This document shows positions 8,357 through 15,437 of a stretch of 20,587 nucleotides of DNA, one piece after another. Within the stretch, counting starts at the first letter, position 1. Each line of letters starts with the position of its first letter. A program made the translations under genes and the position numbers. Where the stretch lies: NCBI GenBank assembly GCA_937876275.1, contig CALFIA010000358.1, positions 1-20,587 on the forward strand, read 5' to 3'. This DNA comes from an uncultured Actinomycetes bacterium. GTDB lineage: Bacteria; Actinomycetota; Actinomycetes; S36-B12. The notes under the pieces were generated by a model. It saw nothing but the letters and a program-made list of their open reading frames with translations. It was not told where the DNA came from and made no database searches.

Positions 8357-9163
8357 CTAGAAGACCGGCCACGGGACCGCGGGCCACTGCGGCGATGGGT
8401 GCGGCAAGGTGCCCGTTTCGATGAGAGCGCGCAGTCGCCGTTGAGTAGCCGCGATCTCCTCGGGTGCAAGCCACGGTTCAAGAATCTCAGGCAGTGAGGG
8501 CTCGAGTGCCTCGAGATCAGCCAGCACATCTACGTCAACAGGTTCGCCTGCCCAGCCCCACAGCACCGTTCGGAGCTTGTCGTCAACGTTGAAGGAGACT
8601 CCATGATCGATGCACCAAATGCGGTCGTGCGCATCGAGGATCACGTGCCCGCCCTTGCGATCAGCATTATTGGTGAGGGCATCAAAGGCCGCGATGCGAT
8701 GCAGGTCGGGGCGGTCAGCATGCACGAGGACGAGCGGATTTCCCTGCTGATCCTCGGCGTTCAACACGTGCATCCAGCCCGGCAAGACATCGACCGGTGC
8801 GCAGACATCGATGACGTCGAAGTCTTTCGTTTCCTCGATCCATGCCTGGCACATGCCCGGTCCCGCCGGACCCTCTTCCCTCCACACGGTCGGCGGCACG
8901 AGATGCCATCCCAGCGCTTCGGACACCGCGAAAGCAGCCAGCTCTCGCCTGCCGAGGGTTTCGTCAGGAAAATCCCATAGCGGACGCTCGCCGGCTACCG
9001 GCTTGTAGACGCAGTGCAGGAGTCGATCGCCTTCGACGGGAACAGTGCACAGCAGCGTGGCGTTCGAGGCGACGGCCAACCGCCCTTCGACCGTGAGTTC
9101 GCCGTCGCTGAGTGCAGTGAAAAGCCTCGGGTCCTTAAGCCATTCGTTGATCGGTTCGATCAT
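8357..9163 (-). CDS. SCO1664 family protein, PI3/4-kinase-like fold
   Basis: A 268-residue protein of an almost exclusively actinobacterial family with a phosphatidylinositol-kinase-like fold; its substrate is not established. Kinase-like features are K54 in VYKPV (nucleotide lysine), E74 (GRRELAAF), a catalytic-loop-like FDALTNNADRKGGHV (160-174) with D161, N165/N166, D168 and R169, and a DFG-like IDHGVSFN (D186). No signal peptide or membrane segment is seen. ATG overlaps the DUF3090 stop (ATGA), so translation is coupled. It lies between DUF3090 and mshC; the same neighbours occur in mycobacteria and streptomycetes as I recall (Rv2133c, SCO1664). That it phosphorylates a small molecule or protein connected with this locus is inference. 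Confidence 0.88.
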   Translation of the reverse strand: MIEPINEWLKDPRLFTALSDGELTVEGRLAVASNATLLCTVPVEGDRLLHCVYKPVAGERPLWDFPDETLGRRELAAFAVSEALGWHLVPPTVWREEGPAGPGMCQAWIEETKDFDVIDVCAPVDVLPGWMHVLNAEDQQGNPLVLVHADRPDLHRIAAFDALTNNADRKGGHVILDAHDRIWCIDHGVSFNVDDKLRTVLWGWAGEPVDVDVLADLEALEPSLPEILEPWLAPEEIAATQRRLRALIETGTLPHPSPQWPAVPWPVF

Positions 9164-9726
9164 GCGCGTCGGCGGTAGCCATTAGCTCGTGGGCACACGT
9201 GACCGCCGGCATCAAGCGGCTGATTGCAGAAGGGGCAGGGCGGGCGACCCGCGGAGACCACTGCACGAGCCCGCTCGGCAAAGGATCGTGCCTGGATCGC
9301 CGTCACCCACACCCGAAGGGAGTCGGGGCCTTCGGCATCGTCATCAGCGAGCTCGGGGATTTCCTCGAACTCCTCACTGATGGCATGTGCCTCGATGACA
9401 ACATGCGAGGAGGCGTCATCCCAGCCCAAGGCCATGGCACCCACTCGGAATTCCTCGACGATCGGAGCATCAAGGGGCGCCGAATCGGCAATCAGATCGA
9501 CACCTGCCGGCGGGATCTCGACCTCGACCTCGCGAGTCTCGAGAACCTCATCAAGAAGCTGGTCAATCCGCTCGGCGAGAACTGACACCTGACCCTTTTC
9601 GGCCACGATGCTGGTCAGTGCGTTGCCCTTACGTGCCTGAAGGAAGAAGGTGCGCTCCCCCGGCATGCCGACAGTGCCAGTGACAAAACGATCAGGGTCA
9701 CGAAACTCGAATACCTGGCGACTCAT
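9160..9726 (-). CDS. DUF3090 family protein
   Basis: A 188-residue DUF3090 protein; no biochemical role is known to me. The N-terminus MSRQVFEFRDPDRFVTGTVG and the following FFLQARKG are typical of the family. The middle is acidic (LDEVLETREVEVEIPP) and the C-terminus holds a possible metal knuckle, CPFCNQPLDAGGHVCPRANG, with a CxxC pair and a later HxC. It overlaps its neighbours by four bases on both sides (ATGA) and has a strong ribosome binding site (minus-strand GGAGG, 9733-9737, six bases before ATG). The phosphatase, DUF3090 and SCO1664-like genes recur together in actinomycetes, so a shared function is likely but unproven. Confidence 0.93.
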   Translation of the reverse strand: MSRQVFEFRDPDRFVTGTVGMPGERTFFLQARKGNALTSIVAEKGQVSVLAERIDQLLDEVLETREVEVEIPPAGVDLIADSAPLDAPIVEEFRVGAMALGWDDASSHVVIEAHAISEEFEEIPELADDDAEGPDSLRVWVTAIQARSFAERARAVVSAGRPPCPFCNQPLDAGGHVCPRANGYRRRA

Positions 9727-10409
9727 CCCTTGCCTCCGCCCACGGCGGCATCGCTGGACTTCGTCGTCGATTTGGCCGGCTTGAGAAGACGCCCGAGATC
9801 GACCCCGGAGTCGTTGCTCCGCACGACGAAAGGTCGATGCGAGGTGTACTGCACGATGCTCAATGATGCGGGATCCACGCGAATCCGTTGGAAGGCGTCG
9901 AGATGCATGCCCAGGGCATCGGCCAGGATCGCCTTGATGACATCACCGTGACTGACGACTACGTACAGGCCGTCACTTCCGACAGTCTCATTCCATTCGC
10001 GAATTCCCTCGACCGCGCGGTGCTGCATGTCACGCATACTCTCGCCATCAGCACCGGGGAACACTGCAGCACTGGGATGCGCCTGTACTACAGACCACAT
10101 CGGCTCTTTCGCAAGATCGCCGAGCTTCTTGCCTGTCCAGTCACCGTACTTGCACTCCACGAACCGGTCGTCGATTTCGCGGATCACCGAACGTCGTTGG
10201 AACGCAGCGATCGCATCGGCTGTGGCGACCGTGCGCTCAAGCGGTGAACTGACGATTCGGGGAATACGAACCTCCGAGAGCCGCTCGGCGAGTTCGGCAG
10301 CTTGCTTGCGACCATGTGAATCGAGTTTCACGCCGGGGAGGTGCCCGGCGAGGATGCCATCGGCATTGGCCTTGGTGCGTCCGTGCCTGACGAGCAGCAC
10401 CATGGTCAT
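9723..10409 (-). CDS. Histidine phosphatase family protein (MSMEG_4193/Rv2135c-like)
   Basis: A 228-residue histidine phosphatase (phosphoglycerate-mutase-like fold). The phosphoacceptor motif is VRHGRT with H9 (R8, H9), the second arginine is R59 (SSPLERT), E85 is the likely acid (FVECKYGDW), and H154 closes the site (VVSHGD). Related mycobacterial proteins are annotated as phosphomutases or acid phosphatases; the physiological substrate is unknown. The open frame extends to 10577, but homology starts at the ATG 10409 (MTMVLLVRHG); ATG 10403 is an alternative. A GGGAG about ten bases upstream and the ATGA overlap with the uppP stop favour 10409. The tail after about residue 205 is lysine/serine rich and low complexity. 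Confidence 0.92.
   Translation of the reverse strand: MTMVLLVRHGRTKANADGILAGHLPGVKLDSHGRKQAAELAERLSEVRIPRIVSSPLERTVATADAIAAFQRRSVIREIDDRFVECKYGDWTGKKLGDLAKEPMWSVVQAHPSAAVFPGADGESMRDMQHRAVEGIREWNETVGSDGLYVVVSHGDVIKAILADALGMHLDAFQRIRVDPASLSIVQYTSHRPFVVRSNDSGVDLGRLLKPAKSTTKSSDAAVGGGKG
9733..9737 (-). promoter_or_regulatory. Ribosome binding site GGAGG of the DUF3090 gene
   Basis: GGAGG lies six bases before the ATG at 9726, inside the end of the phosphatase gene. It shows that this coupled gene also initiates independently, unlike uppP and the SCO1664-like gene, which have no clear site. Confidence 0.7.
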
Positions 10410-11224
10410 GACGACAGCACTCCCGCTGCGAGCAGAATCATCACGACAATGCCGAGGCCCACTCGATAGATGACGAACGGGGTGAAGCTTCGAGTGCTTA
10501 CCCAACGCAGCAGCCATGCGATCACCGCAAAGCCGATGACGAACGCGATGACCGTGGCCATGATGGTCGGACCCCAAGCCACGCTCGCATCACTGCCGAT
10601 CTTGCGCGCCTCGTAGAGACCGGAACCCAGGACAGCGGGAATCGCCAGCAAGAACGAGTAACGGGCCGCTGCCTCTCGAGTGAAGCCCAGGAAGAGTCCT
10701 GTCGAGATGGTGGCACCGGAGCGCGAGACACCGGGGATCAGAGCAAACGCCTGACCGATGCCGAACATGATGCCCTGGCCTGAGTTCAAGCTGGCAAGTG
10801 ACTTCTGCTTGCGTCCGATGCGATCGGCATACCCGAGAATCAGGCCGAAGACGATCAGGGTGACAGACACGAGCCACAGGTTTCGCGCCACGGTTTCGAT
10901 CTGGTCTGCGAAGAGCACACCGAGAACCACGACCGGAATCGTGCCGATGATGATGTACCAGCCCATGCGTGCATCGAGATTTCGACGCAATGCCGGGTTG
11001 ACCAGGCTTCGTCCCCAGGTGCTGACTATGCTGATCAATTCCTTGCGGAAGTACAGCAGCACGGCGCACTCGGTTCCGATCTGAGTGACGGCAGTGAAGG
11101 CAGCGCCCGGATCGTTCCAGCCGAACAACTGCGACACGATGAGAATGTGCGCACTGGACGACACCGGCAGGAATTCGGTCAGGCCCTGGACTATGCCCAG
11201 GACAAGGGCCTCGAACCACCCCAT
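10406..11224 (-). CDS. uppP: Undecaprenyl-diphosphatase
   Basis: Membrane enzyme that removes a phosphate from undecaprenyl pyrophosphate, recycling the lipid carrier for peptidoglycan and other wall polymers; overproduction gives bacitracin resistance. It has 272 residues, the usual length, with about eight hydrophobic segments. The two family motifs are present: GLTEFLPVSSSAHI (14-27, with E17 and the serine cluster) and PGVSRSGATIS (164-174, with R169). The gene starts at ATG 11224, sharing one base with the LLM stop (TGATG), and ends overlapping the phosphatase start. No separate ribosome binding site is visible, so it is probably translated by coupling to the LLM gene. Next to the phosphatase and DUF3090 genes it matches the Rv2136c context as I recall. 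Confidence 0.96.
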   Translation of the reverse strand: MGWFEALVLGIVQGLTEFLPVSSSAHILIVSQLFGWNDPGAAFTAVTQIGTECAVLLYFRKELISIVSTWGRSLVNPALRRNLDARMGWYIIIGTIPVVVLGVLFADQIETVARNLWLVSVTLIVFGLILGYADRIGRKQKSLASLNSGQGIMFGIGQAFALIPGVSRSGATISTGLFLGFTREAAARYSFLLAIPAVLGSGLYEARKIGSDASVAWGPTIMATVIAFVIGFAVIAWLLRWVSTRSFTPFVIYRVGLGIVVMILLAAGVLSS

Positions 11225-12273
11225 CAGGCGGCGTCCGGGGTGTCATCGGTGAGGTCAGCCATGATGCGAAGGATCTCCAGTCGTTGGTCGAGTGTCTCAG
11301 CTACCGGGGTGATGCTGAGCGTCGTGACCCCGGCAGCTTCGTAGGCCGAGAGTCGATTGCTGATGCGCTCAGGTGATCCGAGCAGAGAGGTGTGATCGAT
11401 GAACTCAAACGGGACAGCCATGGCGGCTTCCTTGTACTTCCCGTCGAGGAAGAGCTCTTGCACCTGTGCGGCAGCGTCCTCGAAGCCCATACGCACAGCG
11501 AGCTGGTTATAGAAATTCTTCTCGCGGCTGCCCATGCCCCCGATGTAGAGAGCGCTGTTGGCTCGAAGTGCGTGCGCGCACATCTGCGGGTCTGCGCCAA
11601 TCACTACCGGCACCGTGGGTACGACGTCGAAGCCGTCCATCGTCTTGCCGATCTTGGCGCGCCCGCGAGCGATCGCCTCATGCTGCTCACCCGCGTATTC
11701 GGGCGAGTAAAAGATCGCGAGCCAGCCGTCAGCTATCTCGCCACAGAGCTCGAGGTTCTTCGGTCCGATCGCGGCCAGGTAGATCGGCAGGTGCTCGCGC
11801 ACAGGCGGGAAGTTGATCGCCAGGGCTTTGCCGGGTCCATCAGGCAACGGCAAGGTGAAGAACTCCCCCTCGACACTGACCTTCTTGCGCGCCAGGGCGT
11901 CACGAACGATTGACACATACTCGCGGGTTCGCGCCAGCGGCTTGTCGAACCGCACGCCGTGCCATCCCTCGGACACCTGCGGCCCGGAAACACCCAGGCC
12001 AAGTCGGAACCGGCCGCCCGAGAGAGCGTCGAGGGTAGCCGCCGTCATCGCCACGTTGGCCGGAGTTCGCGCCGGAATCTGAAGAACAGCTGAGCCGAGA
12101 TCGATGGACTGAGTCTGAGCCCCGATCCACGACAGGATCGTGACGGCGTCGGAGCCGTATGCCTCCGCGACCCACACCGATGAGTAACCGAGTGAATCGG
12201 CCTCAAGCGCCAGGGCGATATTCGAGGCATCGTTGCCGGCACCCCAGTAGCCGAGATTGAGTCCGATTTCCAT
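11224..12273 (-). CDS. LLM class (probably F420-dependent) oxidoreductase
   Basis: A 349-residue luciferase-like monooxygenase-fold protein. The first strand MEIGLNLGYWG, the stretch YSSVWVAEAYGSDAVT (30-45), LGSAVLQIPARTP (58-70), LDALSGGRFRLGLGVSGPQV (81-100), and LPIYLAAIGPKNLELCGEIADGW (quoted in part: YLAAIGPKNLEL) are typical of the actinobacterial F420-dependent branch. That the cofactor is F420 rather than FMN is inferred from family resemblance. The substrate is unknown. It heads the block leading into uppP, and its stop overlaps the uppP start by one base. It is divergent from the aldo/keto reductase gene across 48 bases that hold two opposed TAnnnT elements. Confidence 0.9.
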   Translation of the reverse strand: MEIGLNLGYWGAGNDASNIALALEADSLGYSSVWVAEAYGSDAVTILSWIGAQTQSIDLGSAVLQIPARTPANVAMTAATLDALSGGRFRLGLGVSGPQVSEGWHGVRFDKPLARTREYVSIVRDALARKKVSVEGEFFTLPLPDGPGKALAINFPPVREHLPIYLAAIGPKNLELCGEIADGWLAIFYSPEYAGEQHEAIARGRAKIGKTMDGFDVVPTVPVVIGADPQMCAHALRANSALYIGGMGSREKNFYNQLAVRMGFEDAAAQVQELFLDGKYKEAAMAVPFEFIDHTSLLGSPERISNRLSAYEAAGVTTLSITPVAETLDQRLEILRIMADLTDDTPDAA

Positions 12274-12279
12274 AAGGCG

Positions 12280-12285
12280 AGCCTA
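12280..12285 (-). promoter_or_regulatory. Predicted leaderless -10 element (TAGGCT) for the LLM-uppP-mshC block
   Basis: Minus-strand TAGGCT is followed by exactly six bases (CGCCTT) and the LLM ATG at 12273. No Shine-Dalgarno or clear -35 is seen. This would be the main promoter of the six-gene block. Confidence 0.5.
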
Positions 12286-12309
12286 TGCCCCCGCGTGACA
12301 CCAGCCAGG

Positions 12310-12315
12310 TAGCGT
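12310..12315 (+). promoter_or_regulatory. Predicted leaderless -10 element (TAGCGT) for the aldo/keto reductase gene
   Basis: TAGCGT is followed by exactly six bases (CGCCTC) and ATG 12322, mirroring the LLM arrangement on the opposite strand 25 bases away. No Shine-Dalgarno is visible. Confidence 0.5.
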
Positions 12316-12321
12316 CGCCTC

Positions 12322-13305
12322 ATGCAGCAACGTCCACTCGGCAGATCCGGCATCTGGGTCGGTCGTCTCGCCCTGGGCACGATGACCTGGGGTCGTGGCA
12401 CAGACGAATACGAGGCCCGCGATCAACTGGCTGCCTTCCTGAGCGCGGGCGGCACCTTGGTCGACACCGCTGATGTCTACGCGGAAGGTATTTCTGAGCA
12501 ACTTCTCGGTGAATTGATTCGCGAGTTCGATATTCGTGACGAGATCATTCTCGCCACCAAGGCGGTCTCACAGCCTGACCCCGGCCGCAGATTCAATGGC
12601 TCTCGACTGCATCTTCTTCGTGCTCTCGAGGGATCACTTCGTCGACTCAATACCGACGTCATCGACCTCTGGCAGTTGCACGCCTGGGATCCCTGGACTC
12701 CCATGGACGAGACCCTCGCAGCTGTCGACGAAGCGGTGTCGAGTGGCAAGGTTCGCTACGTCGGAATCTCGAACTACTCAGGCTGGCAGACAGCTCGTGC
12801 AGCCACGTGGCAAAAGGCAGTCCCTGGCCGTGCTCCCATCATCACCACTCAGATGGAGTACTCCCTACTCGAGCGTGGCATCGAACGCGAGATCGTGCCC
12901 GCAGCTCAGTCGCTCGGCCTGGGCGTTCTCCCCTGGTCTCCCCTGGGCCGAGGTGTGCTGACCGGCAAGTACCGGCACAGCACGCCCGCAGACTCGCGCG
13001 GCGGGAATGCCGACACGGCGTCGTGGATTCAGGTGTATCAGGATGAACGCTGCCGACGCATCGTTGATGCCGTGGCCACGGCAGCTGAAGGCCTGGGCTG
13101 CTCGCCGACTGAGGTATCGATTGCCTGGCTGCGTGATCGCCCCGGCGTCGTCGCACCGATTCTCGGCCCACGCACGACAAGCCAGCTCGTGGCTGCACTC
13201 GCGGCGGAGGAGCTCGAGCTTCCCGAGGAGATCCTGATCGCACTCGACGACGTCTCGGCTCCGGCCATGGGCTACCCCGAGGCCGGCTGGGCTCAGCGCA
13301 GGTAG
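12322..13305 (+). CDS. Aldo/keto reductase
   Basis: A 327-residue NADPH-type aldo/keto reductase with the (beta/alpha)8 fold, resembling the voltage-gated potassium channel beta subunit/YajO-like group. The catalytic tetrad is visible as D48 and Y53 (VDTADVYAEG), K80 (ILATKAV) and H120 (LWQLHAW). The C-terminal coenzyme region includes GVLPWSPLGRGVLTGKYR and APILGPRTTSQL. The substrate cannot be told; a general carbonyl-reducing role is the safe call. The start is ATG 12322 behind a leaderless-type -10. The DUF5703 gene begins two bases after its stop, so the two form an operon. Confidence 0.94.
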   Translation: MQQRPLGRSGIWVGRLALGTMTWGRGTDEYEARDQLAAFLSAGGTLVDTADVYAEGISEQLLGELIREFDIRDEIILATKAVSQPDPGRRFNGSRLHLLRALEGSLRRLNTDVIDLWQLHAWDPWTPMDETLAAVDEAVSSGKVRYVGISNYSGWQTARAATWQKAVPGRAPIITTQMEYSLLERGIEREIVPAAQSLGLGVLPWSPLGRGVLTGKYRHSTPADSRGGNADTASWIQVYQDERCRRIVDAVATAAEGLGCSPTEVSIAWLRDRPGVVAPILGPRTTSQLVAALAAEELELPEEILIALDDVSAPAMGYPEAGWAQRR

Positions 13306-13307
13306 CG

Positions 13308-13505
13308 ATGCAGCCCTCAGGTGCAGTCTGGGAATTCCGCGAATTCTGGTTTCCGCGGGGCACCACCCGTGAGGTGGCTCGTCAGGCGCTGACCGAGATG
13401 GCTGAGCAGGATCGTTGGGAGCTCTCCCGCGTCGCGATCTTGCATGACGGACGTCGCAAGGTGGTGCTCAGGCGCAAGGTCTACCGCGTGCAACGCACTG
13501 CGTGA
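13308..13505 (+). CDS. DUF5703 family small protein
   Basis: A 65-residue soluble protein that matches the short actinobacterial DUF5703 family: an N-terminal WEFREFWFPRGTTREVAR, a central AEQDRWELSRVAI, and a basic C-terminus GRRKVVLRRKVYRVQRTA. No function is known. It follows the aldo/keto reductase by two bases and converges on the M20 peptidase gene with an 11-base gap. In actinomycetes this family often lies beside an M20 peptidase gene, as here. Confidence 0.87.
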   Translation: MQPSGAVWEFREFWFPRGTTREVARQALTEMAEQDRWELSRVAILHDGRRKVVLRRKVYRVQRTA

Positions 13506-13516
13506 CTCACTCCTTC

Positions 13517-14845
13517 TCACACAACTCGCAGGAAACGATCAAGAACGCGCACACCGAAGGTGAGTCCGTCCAGGGGTACTCGCTCGTCGACGCCGTGAAA
13601 AAGCCGCCAATAGTCAACCCCGGCTGGCATCTGCAGGGGCGAGAAGCCGTAGCAGGCAATGCCCAGGCGATGGAAGGCCTTCGCGTCGGTACCGCCGGAG
13701 ATCATGTACGGAACTGCACGAGCGCCGGGATCCTCGGCACGAAGCGCTGAAGCCATTAGGTCAACCGATAACGTGTCGAAGGGCGCCTCGAGTGCAATGT
13801 CATCGACTACGGACTCGATGGTGATGTCAGGGCCGACGAGTTCGCGAATGGTGCGCTCGAACTCCTCTTCAAAGCCTGGAATCGTGCGCCCATCGATCCC
13901 GGCATACGCATCACCTGGGATCACGTTGTGCTTGTAGCCGGCCTCGAGCATTGTCGGATTAGCCGTGTTGCGAAGAGTCGCACCGACGAGGAGGCCGAGG
14001 GTGCCGAGCTTACGCACGAGTTCTTCGTTGTCGTGCACGGCAAGGTCAACACCGAAGGCATCGCTGAGCTCTCCTAGGAATCGATCGACGGTGGCGGTGC
14101 GACGCTCGGGCCATTCGTAATTGCCTACGCGAATGACCGCCTCGCAGAGTCGAGTGAGCGCATTGTCATCGTGAATCATCGAGCCGTGGCCCGCGCGACC
14201 GGAGGCGTGCAGGCGCATCCATCGCATGCCCTTCTCCGCTGTCTGGATTGGGTAAAGCCGCAAGTCATCGCGCACGGTGATCGAGAATCCCCCGACTTCA
14301 CCCACAGCCTCGGTAACGCCGTCAAATATCTCGGGGCGATTCGCGGTGAGCCAGTGCGCGCCATGTCGGCCACCGGCCTCCTCGTCAGGAAGAAGCAGAA
14401 CGACGATGTCGCGACGTGGGCGAATGCCCTCACGACCCCAGCCGCGTAATACGGCGAGAATCATGGCGTCCATGTCCTTCATGTCGACCGCACCGCGACC
14501 CCAGATGAAGCCCTCGTCGACCTCTGCAGCGAACGGCGGATGCGACCAGTCGGCAGCGATGGCCGGCACCACATCGAGGTGTCCGTGCAGGAGGAGCGCC
14601 CCCGCACTTGAATCAGTGCCCGGCACGCGCAAGTACACCCCGCGACGAGAAGAGTCACTAGTCGTGAACACCTCCGGCTCCCAGCCGGCCTCGCGCAACG
14701 CCTGAGCTGAGTACTCAGCCACGTCGACCTCACCCACGGTGAGGGGTGAATCGCCGAAATTGCTCGAATCGAGCATGATCAGGCCGCGACAGAGATCGAC
14801 GACATCGGACTCGGCTTCAGGCAGTGCTGACCAGGTGGTTTCCAC
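13517..14845 (-). CDS. M20/M25/M40 family metallopeptidase
   Basis: A 442-residue di-zinc amidohydrolase or peptidase of the M20 family (carboxypeptidase, aminoacylase or succinyl-diaminopimelate desuccinylase relatives). Metal and catalytic residues are in place: LLLHGHLDVVP with H89 and D91, GRGAVDMKD with D121, LLLPDEEAGG with E155 (base) and E156, and a late FHGVDERVP supplying the final His. GRAGHGSMIH lies in the dimerisation lid. No signal peptide, so cytosolic. Annotated mycobacterial relatives are sometimes called DapE2, but desuccinylase activity should not be assumed. GTG start; a CAGTAT lies six bases upstream, a weak match to the leaderless pattern. Confidence 0.94.
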   Translation of the reverse strand: METTWSALPEAESDVVDLCRGLIMLDSSNFGDSPLTVGEVDVAEYSAQALREAGWEPEVFTTSDSSRRGVYLRVPGTDSSAGALLLHGHLDVVPAIAADWSHPPFAAEVDEGFIWGRGAVDMKDMDAMILAVLRGWGREGIRPRRDIVVLLLPDEEAGGRHGAHWLTANRPEIFDGVTEAVGEVGGFSITVRDDLRLYPIQTAEKGMRWMRLHASGRAGHGSMIHDDNALTRLCEAVIRVGNYEWPERRTATVDRFLGELSDAFGVDLAVHDNEELVRKLGTLGLLVGATLRNTANPTMLEAGYKHNVIPGDAYAGIDGRTIPGFEEEFERTIRELVGPDITIESVVDDIALEAPFDTLSVDLMASALRAEDPGARAVPYMISGGTDAKAFHRLGIACYGFSPLQMPAGVDYWRLFHGVDERVPLDGLTFGVRVLDRFLRVV

Positions 14846-14910
14846 GCTCCCATACTGCCGTGTCGAAGGCTCAGTTCGGAGCAGGTATGCTTCTCATGCT
14901 TCAACACCTC

Positions 14911-14996
14911 GTCCGGGTGGCGGAATAGGCAGACGCGCTAGCTTGAGGTGCTAGTTCCCTTTACCGGGAGTGAGGGTTCAACTCCCTTCTCGGACA
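14911..14996 (+). tRNA. tRNA-Leu, anticodon GAG
   Basis: The acceptor arms GTCCGGG (14911-14917) and CTCGGAC (14989-14995) pair with one G-U, and A14996 is the discriminator. The anticodon stem CTAGC/GCTAG closes the seven-base loop TTGAGGT, giving anticodon GAG at 14945-14947, which reads CUC and CUU. A long variable arm (about TTCCCTTTACCGGGAG) and TTCAACT T-loop confirm a class II leucine tRNA. The 3' CCA is not encoded, so it must be added by the CCA transferase. TATGCT (14886-14891) about 20 bases upstream is a possible -10. Confidence 0.96.
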
Positions 14997-15016
14997 CGTC
15001 GTTGAGACAGCGATAA

Positions 15017-15046
15017 CGAAAGCCCCCGCTTCGGCGGGGGCTTTCG
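15017..15046 (+). terminator. Strong hairpin terminator after tRNA-Leu
   Basis: Perfect 13-base-pair inverted repeat, CGAAAGCCCCCGC and GCGGGGGCTTTCG, closed by a TTCG tetraloop, the most stable loop type. The following TGCTTTCC is only a weak T tract, common in actinomycete terminators. It lies 20 bases after the tRNA and before the Dabb gene, and being symmetrical could also act on minus-strand transcripts. Confidence 0.85.
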
Positions 15047-15101
15047 TGCTTTCCCCTGCGTCGGAGCCTCCCGAGGGCTGCCATCGGGCCACAATGACTC
15101 C

Positions 15102-15437
15102 ATGACCTTGGAATTCTCCGGCCCACTGCGTCACGTCGTGAACATCCGCCTCGAGCCCGACATCGATGACTCGGTGCGGGTGCCCCTCGAACGCGATCTT
15201 CGCGAATTGGTCGAGCAGCACCCGTACGCGAAGTCGGCCTCACTTCACCGCGATCTCGGCCGACGCCCGGCTGCCCCGGTCTCGGCGACGTGGATGGTCA
15301 CGATGGACTTCGCGTCAATGACTGACTTCGAGCTTTACCTCAGAGACCCACTACACGCGAACTTCCTGCAGACCCATCAGGAATCGATGACCTTCATCAC
15401 CGCTATCCAGTTTCCGCTCGAGGACCGCGACGGTTAA
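15102..15437 (+). CDS. Dabb (stress-responsive A/B barrel)-like domain protein
   Basis: A 111-residue single-domain protein of the dimeric ferredoxin-like (alpha+beta barrel) type. RHVVNIRLEPDID at the start, a central strand ATWMVTMDFAS, and FELYLRDPLHANFLQTHQES near the end match the Dabb pattern (H-V at the N-terminus, F-x-x-Y and P-x-H later). Such proteins range from small enzymes to stress proteins, and no substrate can be inferred. A CACAAT lies six bases before the ATG, consistent with a leaderless start; no Shine-Dalgarno. Its TAA overlaps the stop of the convergent FUSC-like gene (TTAA). Confidence 0.75.
   Translation: MTLEFSGPLRHVVNIRLEPDIDDSVRVPLERDLRELVEQHPYAKSASLHRDLGRRPAAPVSATWMVTMDFASMTDFELYLRDPLHANFLQTHQESMTFITAIQFPLEDRDG

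Noticed and set aside
10410..10577. 56-residue N-terminal extension of the histidine phosphatase
   Set aside because: It overlaps the end of uppP in another frame and is His/Arg rich; the conserved fold starts at VLLVRHG just after ATG 10409.
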